NCBI RefSeq assembly: GCF_003970795.1 | Contig: NZ_RWKW01000031.1 | Coordinates: forward strand, 62,001-126,000 | Source of the DNA: Aquibium carbonis | Lineage (GTDB): Bacteria > Pseudomonadota > Alphaproteobacteria > Rhizobiales > Rhizobiaceae | Direction: 5' to 3' | Length of the DNA stretch: 64,000 bases | Shown here: in pieces, positions 43,096 to 52,944 of the stretch | Layout: every line of letters starts with the position of its first letter | How positions within the stretch are numbered: the stretch's first letter is position 1 | Program-made: the position numbers and the translations under genes | The notes under the pieces: generated by a model | Database searches by the model: none | What the model saw: the letters and a program-made list of their open reading frames with translations, nothing else | What the model was told of the DNA's origin: nothing

Positions 43096-45003
43096 TCAGC
43101 CGGACATGCCGGTTGCCTGGATGCGATCGGGCCGCGTCCACCAGGTGTCGAGTACGCCGAGACCGAACCGTTGCGCAACCTCGGGCCTGTCATAATGATC
43201 CCAGTAGGCCAGCCAGCGCGTCGGCTTGTACCATTGGAAGATGTAGTAGTGCTGCGCGCGCAGGATCCGGTCCAGCGCCCGGTTGGCGGTCCTGAACGCC
43301 TCCCAGCTCTCTGCCCCGATGGCCTTGTCGAGCATGGCGTCGACGGCCGGGTGGGCCACGCCCGCCATGTTCATCGAGCCGGGCGCGTTGGCGCTCTCGG
43401 ACCCGAAGGACTGCCGGATGCCGCGGCTTGGATAGGGCGACATGGAATGGCGAGAGACGATCATGTCGAAATCGAACTGCCGCGTGCGCAAGGAATATTG
43501 AGACGCGTCCACCAGCCGGTAGGTCGCGTCGATGCCAACCTGCCGGAGATTGCGGATGAAGGCATTGTGGTGCGGTTCGAAGGTCTGGCTGTTGTTGAGG
43601 AACTCGATCGTCAGCCGCTCGCCCGACGGGAGAACGATGCGCCCGCCCTGCCGCGTGCATCCGGCCGCCTCCAGCAGCGCGATCGCGTCGCGCTGGCGCT
43701 CGCGAATGCGGCCCGAGGCGTCGCTGACCGGTGGAACGAACGGCTCGGCGAAGACGGAATCCGGCAGTTCGGCCCGGAACGGCTCCAGCAACGCCAGCTC
43801 GGCGTCGTCGGGGCGTCCGACGGCCTTGTGCTCGGTCATTTCGTAGAAGGACATCGAACGCTCGTAGGAGTTGAACATGATGTTCTTGTTCGTCCATTCG
43901 AAGTCGAACAGAAGCGCGATGGCCTCGCGGACCTTCGGATCGGCGAATTTCTCCCGGCGCGTGTTGAAGAACCAGGCCTGGCCGGCCGACGGCGTCTCGT
44001 CGGGCACTTCGGCGGTCTTGACCCGGCCGTCGGCGATGGCCGGAAAAGTGTAGTCGCTCGCCCAGTTGCGCGAGGTGAACTCCTCACGAAAGAGGATGAC
44101 ACCCGCCTTGAACGCCTCGAAGGAGGCGTTTCGGTCGCGAAAGTAATCGAAGCGGATGCGATCGAAATTGAAGCGTCCGCGCATGACCGGCAGGTCGGCC
44201 GCCCAGTCGTCCTCGACCCTGTCGAACTCGATGAAGGTGCCGAAATTGTAGCGACCCACCCGGTAGGGGCCCGAGCCCAGCGGTCCTTCCGAGAGCGTGG
44301 CGTCGAAGGTACGCCCCTCCCACCAGGCACGCGACATGATGGGGCAGCCCGCCGCGACGGTGAACACGGTCGAAATGCCGGCCAGCGGATGCAGCCGCAC
44401 GGAAACGGTGCGGGCGTCCGGCGCCTCGATCGCCTCGATCTGCCGCAGCGTGCTCGCCAGGTTCTCGTGCCCTTCGTCTCGCAGCTTCTCCAGCGAGAAG
44501 ACCACGTCGTCGGCCGTGATGGGGGTGCCGTCGTGGAAGGCCGCCTGGGGGCGCAGCGTGAAACGCCAGGTCGAGCGGTCCTCGCCGAGCGTGATCGATT
44601 CGGCCGCATAGGCATAGTAGGCGCCCATTTCGTCGGCCGAGCCGGCCAGAAGGGTGGCGAATGTCAGCCCCATGCCGGCGGCGCCGTTTCCGCGCAGCAC
44701 ATAGGCATTGAGCGTGTCGAACGTGTCGGGTGCCTGGTTGAGCGACCACTGGGACAGTTGCGTGACGATGCGTCCGCCCTTGGGCGCCGCCGGGTCGACA
44801 TAGTCGAAATGCTCGAAATCCGGACCGTATTTCAGTTCACCGAACGGCGAGATGCCGTGCAGCGTCGTGCCGGTTTCGATCTGGGCAAAGGCATCGCGCG
44901 CCAGCAGCGGCACGCCGGCCAGTGCCGAGAGGAACGGCGCCAGCGCGCCAGCACCCGACGCCTTGAGGAAGTCGCGACGAGACGATCCGCCCATCATGGT
45001 CAT
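43096..45003 (-). CDS. Peptide ABC transporter substrate-binding protein, YejA-like (second in operon)
   Basis: A 635-residue periplasmic binding protein of the SBP_bac_5 family. A Tat-type leader, [20 protein letters not shown], suggests folding before export. The body has [41 protein letters not shown] and the ligand-pocket block near residues 230-260 ([16 protein letters not shown]). It is about as long as E. coli YejA (604). It follows the other binding-protein gene by nine bases. The two share order of motifs but differ in leader type. Confidence 0.9.
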   Translation of the reverse strand: MTMMGGSSRRDFLKASGAGALAPFLSALAGVPLLARDAFAQIETGTTLHGISPFGELKYGPDFEHFDYVDPAAPKGGRIVTQLSQWSLNQAPDTFDTLNAYVLRGNGAAGMGLTFATLLAGSADEMGAYYAYAAESITLGEDRSTWRFTLRPQAAFHDGTPITADDVVFSLEKLRDEGHENLASTLRQIEAIEAPDARTVSVRLHPLAGISTVFTVAAGCPIMSRAWWEGRTFDATLSEGPLGSGPYRVGRYNFGTFIEFDRVEDDWAADLPVMRGRFNFDRIRFDYFRDRNASFEAFKAGVILFREEFTSRNWASDYTFPAIADGRVKTAEVPDETPSAGQAWFFNTRREKFADPKVREAIALLFDFEWTNKNIMFNSYERSMSFYEMTEHKAVGRPDDAELALLEPFRAELPDSVFAEPFVPPVSDASGRIRERQRDAIALLEAAGCTRQGGRIVLPSGERLTIEFLNNSQTFEPHHNAFIRNLRQVGIDATYRLVDASQYSLRTRQFDFDMIVSRHSMSPYPSRGIRQSFGSESANAPGSMNMAGVAHPAVDAMLDKAIGAESWEAFRTANRALDRILRAQHYYIFQWYKPTRWLAYWDHYDRPEVAQRFGLGVLDTWWTRPDRIQATGMSG

Positions 45004-45012
45004 GCTCCGCGC

Positions 45013-46893
45013 TCAGTTCTGGCTTCGGTACTTGGCGGCGAGGGCTGCTTCCTTCTCGGTGTCGACCCACCAGGAATCGATGTCCACGCCGGCATAGGCG
45101 GGCTGCGTGTCCGGCATGCCGAACTTGTTCCAGTAGGCGAGCCAGACCTCCGGCCGGTGCCATTGCGGCACGACGTAGAAGTTCCACAGAAGGACCCGAT
45201 CCAGCGCGTGGGTCGCCGCCACCAGTTCATCGCGATCCTTCGCGAAGATGACCTTGTCGACCAGCGCGTCGACCACGGGATCCTTGATGCCGACGAGATT
45301 GCGCGATCCCGGCTGGTCGGCGGCCTCCGATCCCCAGAATTCGCGCTGCTCGTTGCCGGGCGAGAGCGATTGGGCGAACTGGCCCGTGAGCGAATCGAAA
45401 TCGAACGCGCGATAGCGGTTCACGTATTGCGCCGGATCGATGATGCGGAGCGATGCGTCGATGCCGAGCTTGCGCAGGTTGGCGATGAAGGAACCGGCGA
45501 TGATCTCGTCGGTCGGGCCGCGTCCGAGGAACTCGATCCGGAACTGCTCGCCGCGTTCGTTCACGAGCCTCCCGCCCTTGACCGTCCAGCCGGCCTCGGC
45601 AAACAGACGCACCGCCTCGCGGAGGTTCTGGCGCTCGGACTGCGGCGTGTCGTAGACCGGCAGCTTGAACTCCTTGTCGAAGACCTCCGGCGGAAGCCTG
45701 TCGCGGAACTCCTCCAGGATCTCCAGTTCGCGCCCTTGCGGCAGGCCCGAGGATGCGAGTTCGCCGCCTTCGAAATAGGACGTCGTCCGGGTGTTGGAAT
45801 TGTAGAACAGGTTGCGGTTCATGCTTTCGAAGTCGAGCGCCCATGTCAGCGCCTCCCGCACGCGGCGATCCTGGAACTGCGGCCGCCGCAGATTGAGCAC
45901 GAAGGCCTGCATGGCCTCCCCATGCTCGGTCGGGAACTCGGCCTTGACCACGTCGCCTGCCTGCAGGGCCGGGAAATTATACTCGGTGTGCCAGCGCCGC
46001 GAACTGTTCTCGAACCGCATGTCGTCCAGCCCGCCCTTGATGAAGGCCTGCCATCCGGCATTCTCGTCCTGGATGTAGACATAGCGGCGGCGATCGAAGT
46101 TCTTGCGGCCGACATTGACGGGCAGGTCTCTTGCCCAATGATCTTCCACACGGGTCCAGATGATCTCGGCGCCGGGCCGGAAGCTCGCGATGCGGTAGGC
46201 GCCGGAGCCGAGCGGCGGTTCAAGCGTCGGCCGGGTAATGTCGCGGGTGCCGCCCCGATCGTCCGTGCCCTCCCACCAGTGCCGCGGCAGAACCGGCATA
46301 TCGCCGAGAATGAGCGGAAGCTCGCGGTTTCCGGTCTGGTCGAAGGTGAACAGCACGTCGCGCTCGCCGACGGCTTCGGCGCCGGTCACGTTGGCGAAGT
46401 AGCGATTGAAGAAGGGGCTGATCTCCTTCAGCTTGTCGAAGGTCCAGACCACGTCGTCCGCCGTGATCTGTTCACCGTCGTGCCAGCGCGCCGCCGGGTT
46501 CAGCCGATAGGTGGCCGATGAATAGTCTTCGGGATAGCGGAAGGCTTCGGCGACCAGAGGATGGCTGGTGCCGGGTTCGTCGATCGACTGCTCCATCAGC
46601 GTGTCCCACAGCACCCCGCCCACCTGCGAGAAGCCGGCGGCAGGCGTTCCACGCACGACGAAGGGATTGAACGAATCGAACGTCCCGGACGTGACCGTGT
46701 TCAGGGTTCCGCCTTTCGGGGCGTCGGGGTTCACATGCTCGTAGCGTTCGAAGCTCCCGGCATATTTCGATTCGCCGATCAGCGAAGCCGTGGTGCGCCA
46801 TTCGCCTTCGGTCGACTGAGCCTGGATGGTGGTGGGCATGCCCGCCAGAACGATGGACAGGAGGGCGGCGGCGAAGGGTTTCGTCAGCTGCAT
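45013..46893 (-). CDS. Peptide ABC transporter substrate-binding protein, YejA-like (first in operon)
   Basis: A 626-residue periplasmic binding protein of the SBP_bac_5 family with a Sec-type leader, MQLTKPFAAALLSIVLAGMP, cleaved near IQA-QS. YEHVNPDAPKGGTLNTVTSG, RWHDGEQITADDVVWTFDKL and PPLGSGAYRIASFRPGAE mark it as YejA-like. The start at 46893 has GAGAAACGG before it. An in-frame ATG at 46935 would add MTFRRRKPTNVRNG and cannot be excluded. First gene of the yej operon; a bidirectional terminator lies upstream at 46989-47015, so its promoter must lie within about 46894-46985. Confidence 0.9.
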   Translation of the reverse strand: MQLTKPFAAALLSIVLAGMPTTIQAQSTEGEWRTTASLIGESKYAGSFERYEHVNPDAPKGGTLNTVTSGTFDSFNPFVVRGTPAAGFSQVGGVLWDTLMEQSIDEPGTSHPLVAEAFRYPEDYSSATYRLNPAARWHDGEQITADDVVWTFDKLKEISPFFNRYFANVTGAEAVGERDVLFTFDQTGNRELPLILGDMPVLPRHWWEGTDDRGGTRDITRPTLEPPLGSGAYRIASFRPGAEIIWTRVEDHWARDLPVNVGRKNFDRRRYVYIQDENAGWQAFIKGGLDDMRFENSSRRWHTEYNFPALQAGDVVKAEFPTEHGEAMQAFVLNLRRPQFQDRRVREALTWALDFESMNRNLFYNSNTRTTSYFEGGELASSGLPQGRELEILEEFRDRLPPEVFDKEFKLPVYDTPQSERQNLREAVRLFAEAGWTVKGGRLVNERGEQFRIEFLGRGPTDEIIAGSFIANLRKLGIDASLRIIDPAQYVNRYRAFDFDSLTGQFAQSLSPGNEQREFWGSEAADQPGSRNLVGIKDPVVDALVDKVIFAKDRDELVAATHALDRVLLWNFYVVPQWHRPEVWLAYWNKFGMPDTQPAYAGVDIDSWWVDTEKEAALAAKYRSQN

Positions 46894-46988
46894 TCCGTTT
46901 CTCACGTTGGTGGGTTTCCTTCGTCGAAAGGTCATTTCCTGAACATGAACGAGCGTCTCGTCCGCGCGATACGGGTCGACGTTAACAA

Positions 46989-47015
46989 AAAAAGCCGGGC
47001 GGAACCCGGCTTTTT
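46989..47015 (-). terminator. Strong intrinsic terminator after the cytochrome c gene
   Basis: AAAAAGCCGGG and CCCGGCTTTTT pair across a CGGAA loop, giving a GC stem flanked by A-run and T-run. It can act in both directions. On the minus strand it ends the cytochrome c transcript 30 bases after the stop and isolates it from the yej operon. Confidence 0.9.
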
Positions 47016-47044
47016 CATGGTGATGGGATTACGTTTTCGTCAGG

Positions 47045-47923
47045 TCACTGCGCTGCGGGTGCCGTTCCGTCGGCGGGCTGCTCGAGCACCGGCGTTTCGG
47101 TGGCGGGCTCGACCGGCGTCGCCGGTTCGGTCGCCGGAGTCTCCGTAGCGGGAGTCTCGGTGGCAGGCGTTTCCGTTGTCGGAGCGGCAGGTGCGGTCTC
47201 CGTCGGAGCCGGTGCGGCTTCCTCGGCGGCGGGAGCCGTGTTCTCGGTCGCCGGCTCTTCGGCGGCAGGCTCTTCCACGGCCGGCTCTTCGGTCGCCGGC
47301 GCCTCGGCAGCCGGCGCCTCGGGCGCGGCCTCCTCGGCAGCGGGCTCTTCCGGCGCTTCGGCAGCATCGGCCTCGACCTCCGGCAGGGGTGCCGGATTGT
47401 CGGACAGCGTGTGCAGGTAGGCGATGATGTCGGCGCGATCCTGCGGGTTCCTCAGGCCGGCGAAGCCCATCGCGGTGCCGCGGATCAGGCCGCGGGGGGA
47501 TGCGATGAAATGATCCAGGTGATCATAGTCCCAGACCACCGTGCCACCTTCGGAGAACTCGCGCATGGCGCCGGAATAGGCGAAGCCTTCATGGGTGGCG
47601 ACCGGGCGGTTGACGATGTCCCAGAGGTTGGGGCCGACCTTGTTGGCGCCGCCGTTCTCGGCGGTGTGGCAGGCCACGCACCGTCCATAGAGGGATTCGC
47701 CCTTGGCGACATCGACCGATGCGAGGCGCACGGCGATGGACTCGACCTCGGGCTCTGCCGGGCCGGATGCGCCTTCTTCCGGCTCGGCCACCGCGATGGC
47801 GTAGCCGGGGGTCTCCGGCGCCGGGCTCGCGAAGATCGCGTCCGAGGCGAGCGAGACGGAGAACATGACGAAGACAGCGCCGAGAAGGCCGCCCAGCAGT
47901 TTGTTGAGTTCGAAGGAATCCAT
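47045..47923 (-). CDS. Membrane-anchored cytochrome c (CycM-like) with low-complexity tail
   Basis: A 292-residue protein. Residues 8-30 (KLLGGLLGAVFVMFSVSLAS) form an uncleaved anchor. A class I cytochrome c domain follows, with haem site CVACH near residues 82-86, KVGPNLWDIVNRP, and the axial Met in GTAMGFAGL. Rhizobial CycM (c552) passes electrons from the bc1 complex to the aa3 oxidase. After about residue 180 comes an unusual 110-residue tail of Ala, Glu, Pro and Thr, partly in exact TETPA repeats. CycM proteins normally stop soon after the haem domain, so the tail is an addition that may span the periplasm or bind a partner. Confidence 0.88.
   Translation of the reverse strand: MDSFELNKLLGGLLGAVFVMFSVSLASDAIFASPAPETPGYAIAVAEPEEGASGPAEPEVESIAVRLASVDVAKGESLYGRCVACHTAENGGANKVGPNLWDIVNRPVATHEGFAYSGAMREFSEGGTVVWDYDHLDHFIASPRGLIRGTAMGFAGLRNPQDRADIIAYLHTLSDNPAPLPEVEADAAEAPEEPAAEEAAPEAPAAEAPATEEPAVEEPAAEEPATENTAPAAEEAAPAPTETAPAAPTTETPATETPATETPATEPATPVEPATETPVLEQPADGTAPAAQ
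47091..47178 (-). repeat. Tandem repeat coding for TETPA units in the cytochrome c tail
   Basis: On the minus strand about four 15-base units (ACGGAAACGCCTGCC-like) encode TETPATETPATETPATEPAT. Third-codon bases differ between units, so the array is old enough to have drifted or is held by selection on the protein. The flanking region 47179-47380 codes for further, less regular EEPA/EEA units. Confidence 0.7.
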
Positions 47924-48095
47924 AGACCAGAAGCTCCCGAGGGCGGTGGCAGGCGCCGGCCACGCGCCATATTTCCGACCGGGCGGAGCCGGTCAAATTC
48001 GCGCGGAAACTAGGTCTTTTGCTCCTGCGATGCAACTCCTATAAGGGCCGCTCCACGTGAGACCTTTTGACACTTATCCCCCGTCCAGACCGAGC

Positions 48096-48830
48096 ATGTC
48101 CGTCCTCATTCTCATCCCCGCGCGGCTGGCCGCGACGCGCCTTCCCGGCAAGCCGCTGGCCGACATCCACGGCCGGCCGATGATCGTGCACGTGGCGGAG
48201 CGCGCCGCCGCGAGCGGCCTTGGGCGCACGGCGGTGGCAACCGACAGCGACGAGGTGTTGCGGGCCGTTCGCGCGCATGGATTCGAAGCCGTGATGACCA
48301 GTCCCGACCATCAATCCGGCTCCGACCGCATCCACGAGGCGCTGACCGCGCTTGACCCGGCCGGCAAGGTCGAGTTCGTGGTGAACGTCCAGGGCGACCT
48401 CCCGACCATCGACCCCGCCATCATCGGCGCGGCTCTCGAGCCGCTCGCCGCCCCGGAGGTGCAGATCGCCACGCTCGGTGTCGAGATCGTCCGCGAGGAA
48501 GAAAAGACGAACCCCAACGTGGTGAAGATCGTCGGCTCGCCGCTGGGCGACGGCCGGCTGCGCGCGCTGTACTTCACGCGGGCGACGGCCCCCTGGGGCG
48601 ACGGGCCGCTCTACCATCATGTCGGGCTCTACGCCTATCGCCGCGAGGCGCTCGAACGCTTCGTGGCGCTGCCGCCCTCGCCTCTGGAACGGCGCGAGAA
48701 GCTGGAGCAGCTGCGGGCGCTGGAAGCCGGGATGCGGATCGACGCCAGGATCGTGGATACGGTGCCGCTCGGCGTCGACACGCCGGATGAACTCGAGCGG
48801 GCGCGCCGCCTGCTCGCGCAAGGACAATGA
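48096..48830 (+). CDS. kdsB: 3-deoxy-manno-octulosonate cytidylyltransferase
   Basis: A 244-residue nucleotidyltransferase that activates Kdo with CTP for lipopolysaccharide synthesis. Start motif [18 protein letters not shown] (the CTP-binding loop) comes first, then [28 protein letters not shown] and [17 protein letters not shown]. The ATG at 48096 ([10 protein letters not shown]) is preferred over an in-frame ATG 39 bases upstream, since family members begin with the ILIPAR strand. Divergent from the cytochrome c gene. Its stop overlaps the pheA start in ATGA. Confidence 0.95.
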   Translation: MSVLILIPARLAATRLPGKPLADIHGRPMIVHVAERAAASGLGRTAVATDSDEVLRAVRAHGFEAVMTSPDHQSGSDRIHEALTALDPAGKVEFVVNVQGDLPTIDPAIIGAALEPLAAPEVQIATLGVEIVREEEKTNPNVVKIVGSPLGDGRLRALYFTRATAPWGDGPLYHHVGLYAYRREALERFVALPPSPLERREKLEQLRALEAGMRIDARIVDTVPLGVDTPDELERARRLLAQGQ

Positions 48831-49708
48831 GCATGCCGAACACCGCCAAGACGAACAAGATCTCCTTCCAGGGCGAGCCGGGCGCCAATTCCGACACCGC
48901 CTGCCGCAACATGTTTCCAAACATGGAGCCGCTGCCCTGCGCCACGTTCGAGGACGCCTTCGCCGCCGTGGAGACGGGCAAGGCCGACCTGGCGATGATC
49001 CCGATCGAAAACACCATCGCCGGCCGCGTCGCCGACATCCACCACCTGCTGCCGGACTCCAAGCTGCACATCGTCGGCGAGTACTTCCTGCCGATCCATT
49101 TCCAGCTGATGGTCCTGCCGGGCGTCGGGATCGAGGAGATCAAGGCAGTCTACAGCCACATCCACGCGCTCGGCCAATGCCGCAAGGTGATCCGCAAGCA
49201 CAAATGGAAGCCGGTCGTGGCCGGGGACACGGCCGGTGCGGCGCGGCTCGTGGCCCAGGAAGGCGAGCGGGCCAATGCCGCGCTGGCGCCGCGGCTGGCC
49301 TCGCAGCTCTACGGGCTCGACATCGTGGCGGAGGATGTCGAGGATGCCGAAAACAACGTCACACGCTTCGTCGTGCTGTCGAAGACGAAGCGCTGGACCG
49401 AGCGGACGGGCGCCGCGCAGCGCATGATGACGACCTTCATCTTCCGGGTGCGCAACGTGCCCGCCGCGCTCTACAAGGCGATGGGCGGCTTCGCCACCAA
49501 TGGCGTCAACATGACCAAGCTCGAGAGCTACCAGCTCGGGGGCAAGTTCTTTTCGTCGCTGTTCTACGCCGACATCGAAGGCCATCCCGACGACCGCAAC
49601 GTCAAGCTGGCGCTGGAAGAGCTGCAGTTCTTCTCGCGCGAGGTGCGCATCCTCGGCGTCTACGAGGCGCATCCGTTCCGCATGACCCAGTCCGAGGACG
49701 ACGAATAG
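48827..49708 (+). CDS. pheA: Prephenate dehydratase
   Basis: A 293-residue monofunctional enzyme converting prephenate to phenylpyruvate for phenylalanine synthesis. The catalytic domain has [40 protein letters not shown], and the Thr of [12 protein letters not shown]-terminal ACT domain ([33 protein letters not shown], residues about 200-232) binds phenylalanine for feedback control. There is no chorismate mutase domain. The ATG at 48827 overlaps the kdsB stop; a second in-frame ATG at 48833 is also possible. Confidence 0.96.
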   Translation: MSMPNTAKTNKISFQGEPGANSDTACRNMFPNMEPLPCATFEDAFAAVETGKADLAMIPIENTIAGRVADIHHLLPDSKLHIVGEYFLPIHFQLMVLPGVGIEEIKAVYSHIHALGQCRKVIRKHKWKPVVAGDTAGAARLVAQEGERANAALAPRLASQLYGLDIVAEDVEDAENNVTRFVVLSKTKRWTERTGAAQRMMTTFIFRVRNVPAALYKAMGGFATNGVNMTKLESYQLGGKFFSSLFYADIEGHPDDRNVKLALEELQFFSREVRILGVYEAHPFRMTQSEDDE

Positions 49709-49732
49709 CAAACAGGCGGGCGCGCCGGCCGG

Positions 49733-50677
49733 TCAGGCGCCGGCTTCGGCCCATGCCTTGATCAGATGGTGCGCGATCGCCATCGGCGGCGGCGCGGTGA
49801 TGCCGTCCGGATGAGAGCGTGACAGGATCGCCCGCGTCTCTTCGCGGGTGAACCAGCGGCAGTCTTCCAGTTCCGTGCGGTCGGCGTCGATGTCGTGCGA
49901 CACCGCCTCGCCGAAGCAGCCGATCATCAGGGAATAGGGGAACGGCCAGGGCTGGCTGGCGTGGTAGACCACCCGCCCGACGCGAATGCCGGATTCCTCG
50001 AAGGTCTCGCGCCGCACCGCCGCCTCGATGGTCTCTCCCGGCTCGATGAAGCCCGCCAGGCAGGAATACATGCCCGGCGCAAAATGCGGGCTTCGGCCCA
50101 TCAGGCAATGGTCCGGCGTGACGGCGAGCATGATGGCGACCGGATCGGTGCGGGGAAAATGCTCGGCGCCGCAGGCCTCGCATTTGCGCTTGTAGCCGCC
50201 GGCGCGCATCTGGGTGGCGCCGCCGCAGCGGCCGCAGAACCGGTGCGTCTGGTGCCAGGCGAGCAGGGCCGCGGCCTGGGCCAGTGCGCCGAGCGTGTCG
50301 TCGCCGAGCAGGCCCTGCGCATAGATCGAGCGGTAGTCGATCGCCTTCATCTCGTCCGGCAGCGCCTCCGGATCGAGGGCGGCCGGCGCGGCGAGCACCG
50401 GACCGGCCTCGTCCCAGCCGAGCAGGACCGCATGTTCGAGCTTCGCCGACAGCGCCTCCGCTTCGGCGCGGTTCATGTAGCCTTCGAAGCCTTTGCCATT
50501 CAGGCGCAGATGCATCCGGCCGCCGCGCAAGAGCATGAGGCGGCACGTCGGGTCGGCCAGTGCCGTCTCCACGCAGTCGTCCCGCCGGTTTTCCGAAAGC
50601 CGATCGATGCGGTTTCCGGCAAAGCCGACGAAATGGCTCGGCTCGCGTTCGGGCGCGTCGAACAGGGTGAAGCTCAT
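49733..50677 (-). CDS. nudC: NAD(+) diphosphatase / NADH pyrophosphatase NudC
   Basis: A 314-residue Nudix hydrolase. The zinc ribbon has CGRC and CEAC (near residues 147-168). The Nudix box GFIEPGETIEAAVRRETFEESG is complete in its acidic residues. The NudC-specific array SQPWPFPYSLMIG follows. NudC cleaves NADH to NMNH and AMP and removes NAD caps from RNA. Start MSFTLFDAPEREPSHFVGF at 50677; the longer frame runs toward the HIT gene without similarity. Convergent with pheA. The HIT-protein gene is directly upstream on the same strand. Confidence 0.95.
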   Translation of the reverse strand: MSFTLFDAPEREPSHFVGFAGNRIDRLSENRRDDCVETALADPTCRLMLLRGGRMHLRLNGKGFEGYMNRAEAEALSAKLEHAVLLGWDEAGPVLAAPAALDPEALPDEMKAIDYRSIYAQGLLGDDTLGALAQAAALLAWHQTHRFCGRCGGATQMRAGGYKRKCEACGAEHFPRTDPVAIMLAVTPDHCLMGRSPHFAPGMYSCLAGFIEPGETIEAAVRRETFEESGIRVGRVVYHASQPWPFPYSLMIGCFGEAVSHDIDADRTELEDCRWFTREETRAILSRSHPDGITAPPPMAIAHHLIKAWAEAGA

Positions 50678-50702
50678 GCGGGGTGCCTTCTGGACATGCA
50701 GG

Positions 50703-51122
50703 TCAGAGCGATGCGCGAATCTGCTCGGCGAAGCGGTAGAGATCCTCGCGCGGCCACGGCTCGCGCGTGCCATGGCCCCAGACCGGGCCGGGCCAGTTCG
50801 GATCGCCTTCGCTGCGCGCGACGACGTGGACGTGGAGCTGGCGCACGATGTTGCCAAGCGCGCCGGTGTTGATCTTGGTGCAGCCGGTCGCCTTCTTCAG
50901 CGCCTCGCCGACGAGGTTCATCTCGAAGGTGAGCATCGCCTGGTCGAGCGGCGTCAGGTCGTGCAGTTCCTGCATGTCCGGCCGCTGCGGAACGAGGATC
51001 AGCCACGGCCAGCGCCTGTCGTTCATGATGCGCAGTTCGCAAAGGCCAAGCCAGGTGACCGGCTCTGTGTCGTTGTCGAGCCGACGATCGAGCACGACGC
51101 CTTTCCCATGGTTCTTCAGCAC
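50703..51122 (-). CDS. HIT domain protein
   Basis: A 139-residue histidine-triad protein of the nucleotide hydrolase/transferase superfamily. The triad region reads RQLHVHVVARSEGDPNWPGP: two His of the H-x-H-x-H pattern are present, with Gln in the first place. This is common in the alphaproteobacterial branch. NTGALGNIVRQLH is the usual lead-in. The substrate is unknown, perhaps AMP-lysine or dinucleoside polyphosphates. It lies 25 bases before nudC and both may deal with nucleotide by-products. Confidence 0.88.
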   Translation of the reverse strand: MLKNHGKGVVLDRRLDNDTEPVTWLGLCELRIMNDRRWPWLILVPQRPDMQELHDLTPLDQAMLTFEMNLVGEALKKATGCTKINTGALGNIVRQLHVHVVARSEGDPNWPGPVWGHGTREPWPREDLYRFAEQIRASL

Positions 51123-51303
51123 GCAATTCCCCCGGATTCGCCCTGGACGCTAGAGCGCCGGTCCCGCACCCGCAAGGGCCAACCGTCCGTGGCGACCGGT
51201 GCAAGCCTGCTCTGCGCGGAATAGGGTGGGCAACGGGTGCAGACCTTGGCTAAAAGAGACGCGGCGTCGGCAACGAGGCCCAGGCAATTCGCGGGAGGGG
51301 CAA

Positions 51304-52932
51304 TTGACCGAAGACAACGGCATCGCCGCGTTCGACTACATCATCGCAGGCGCGGGTTCGGCGGGCTGCGTGCTGGCGAACCGGCTGTCGGCCAATCCGA
51401 AGAACCGGGTGCTTCTGCTGGAGGGCGGAGGACGGGACAACTGGGTCTGGTTCCACATTCCGGTCGGGTATCTCTTCGCGATCGGCAATCCCCGCGCCGA
51501 CTGGCTGTTCACCACCCAGCCGGAGCCCGGTCTCAACGGCCGCACACTCGCCTATCCGCGCGGCAAGGTGCTCGGCGGCTCCTCGGCCATCAACGCCATG
51601 ATCTACATGCGCGGCCAGGCGCGCGACTATGACGGCTGGCGCCAGATGGGCCTGACAGGCTGGGGCTGGGACGACGTGCTGCCCGTCTTCATGAAGCACG
51701 AGGATCACGAGAGGCCGCCGAACGAACTGCATGCCAGGGGCGGCGAATGGCGGGTGGAATATCCCCGCCTGCGCTGGGACGTGCTCGATCGCATCCGTGA
51801 CGCTGCCGAACAGGCCGGCATCGAGAAGATCGACGACTTCAATGCCGGCGACAACACGGGCTCGTCTTATTTTCAGGTCAACCAGAAGATGGGGCGGCGC
51901 TGGTCGGCCGCGCGCGGCTTTCTGCGGCCGGCGCTCTCGCGTCCGAACCTGACGGTGGAGACCGGCGCACTGGTCGACCGCGTCGAGATCGTCGACGGAC
52001 GCGCCAAAACGGTCGTCTATCACAAGGACGGCCAGCTGAGGCGGGCGAGCGCGCGGGGCGAGATCGTGCTGTCGGCGGGTGCCGTGGCCTCGCCCGCCAT
52101 CCTGGAGCGCTCCGGCATCGGCGACGGAATGAGGCTGGGCGCGCATGGCATCGAGACGCTGGTGCATTCGCCCGGTGTCGGCGAGAACCTGCAGGACCAT
52201 CTGCAGATCCGGCCGATCTACAAGGTGACCGGCATCACGACGCTGAACGACATGTATGCGAACCTGTTTCGGCGGGCGATGATGGGCGTCGACTACGCGC
52301 TGCGAAGGCGCGGGCCGCTCACGATGGCGCCGTCGCAGGTGGGGGCCTTCGTGAAATCCTCGCCGCAATACGAGACGGCCAATCTCGAGTTCCACTTCCA
52401 GCCGCTGTCGCTCGACAAGTGGGGCGACGGGCTGCACCCCTTCCCGGCCTTCACCGCCAGCGTCTGCAATCTGCGTCCCTCCTCGCGCGGTTCGATCCAC
52501 GTGTCGGGGCCGAAAGCCACGGACGCGCCGGCGATCCAGCCGAACTACCTCTCCACGGAGGAAGACCGGCAGGTGGCGGTGGATTCGCTCAAATGGGCGC
52601 GCAGGATCGTCGCACAGAAGGCGCTCGAACCTTTCCGGCCGGAGGAATACAAGCCTGGCGCCCACATCCAGTCCGACGAGGAGATGCTGGTGTCGGCGGG
52701 CGACCTCGGAACGACGATCTTCCACCCGGTCGGCACCGCGCGCATGGGTATCGACGGCGACCGCATGGCCGTCCTCGACGAGCGCCTGCGCGTGCGCGGC
52801 GTCGACGGCCTGCGCGTCATCGATGCGTCGGCCATGCCGACCATCACCTCGGGCAACACCAATTCCCCCACGATCATGATCGCCGAGAAGGGCGCCGGCA
52901 TGATCATCGAGGATGCGAGGCAGCGCGGCTGA
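51304..52932 (+). CDS. GMC-family FAD oxidoreductase
   Basis: A 542-residue flavoenzyme of the choline dehydrogenase/alcohol dehydrogenase group. FAD-binding [15 protein letters not shown] (about 14-28), GMC signature 1 around [18 protein letters not shown], signature 2 [15 protein letters not shown], and the C-terminal [10 protein letters not shown] and [16 protein letters not shown] with the catalytic His and Asn. The start is taken as TTG 51304 ([16 protein letters not shown]), with GGGAGGGG at 51293-51300. No ATG gives a suitable N-terminus. Substrate is probably an alcohol or polyol; choline is not excluded but betaine genes are absent nearby. Confidence 0.88.
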   Translation: MTEDNGIAAFDYIIAGAGSAGCVLANRLSANPKNRVLLLEGGGRDNWVWFHIPVGYLFAIGNPRADWLFTTQPEPGLNGRTLAYPRGKVLGGSSAINAMIYMRGQARDYDGWRQMGLTGWGWDDVLPVFMKHEDHERPPNELHARGGEWRVEYPRLRWDVLDRIRDAAEQAGIEKIDDFNAGDNTGSSYFQVNQKMGRRWSAARGFLRPALSRPNLTVETGALVDRVEIVDGRAKTVVYHKDGQLRRASARGEIVLSAGAVASPAILERSGIGDGMRLGAHGIETLVHSPGVGENLQDHLQIRPIYKVTGITTLNDMYANLFRRAMMGVDYALRRRGPLTMAPSQVGAFVKSSPQYETANLEFHFQPLSLDKWGDGLHPFPAFTASVCNLRPSSRGSIHVSGPKATDAPAIQPNYLSTEEDRQVAVDSLKWARRIVAQKALEPFRPEEYKPGAHIQSDEEMLVSAGDLGTTIFHPVGTARMGIDGDRMAVLDERLRVRGVDGLRVIDASAMPTITSGNTNSPTIMIAEKGAGMIIEDARQRG

Positions 52933-52944
52933 GACGTCGCGCGC

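Noticed and set aside
43066-46521. An 1151-codon plus-strand frame opposite the two yejA-like genes
   Set aside because: Very long, but antisense to two clear binding proteins. No recognisable domain and typical mirror composition.
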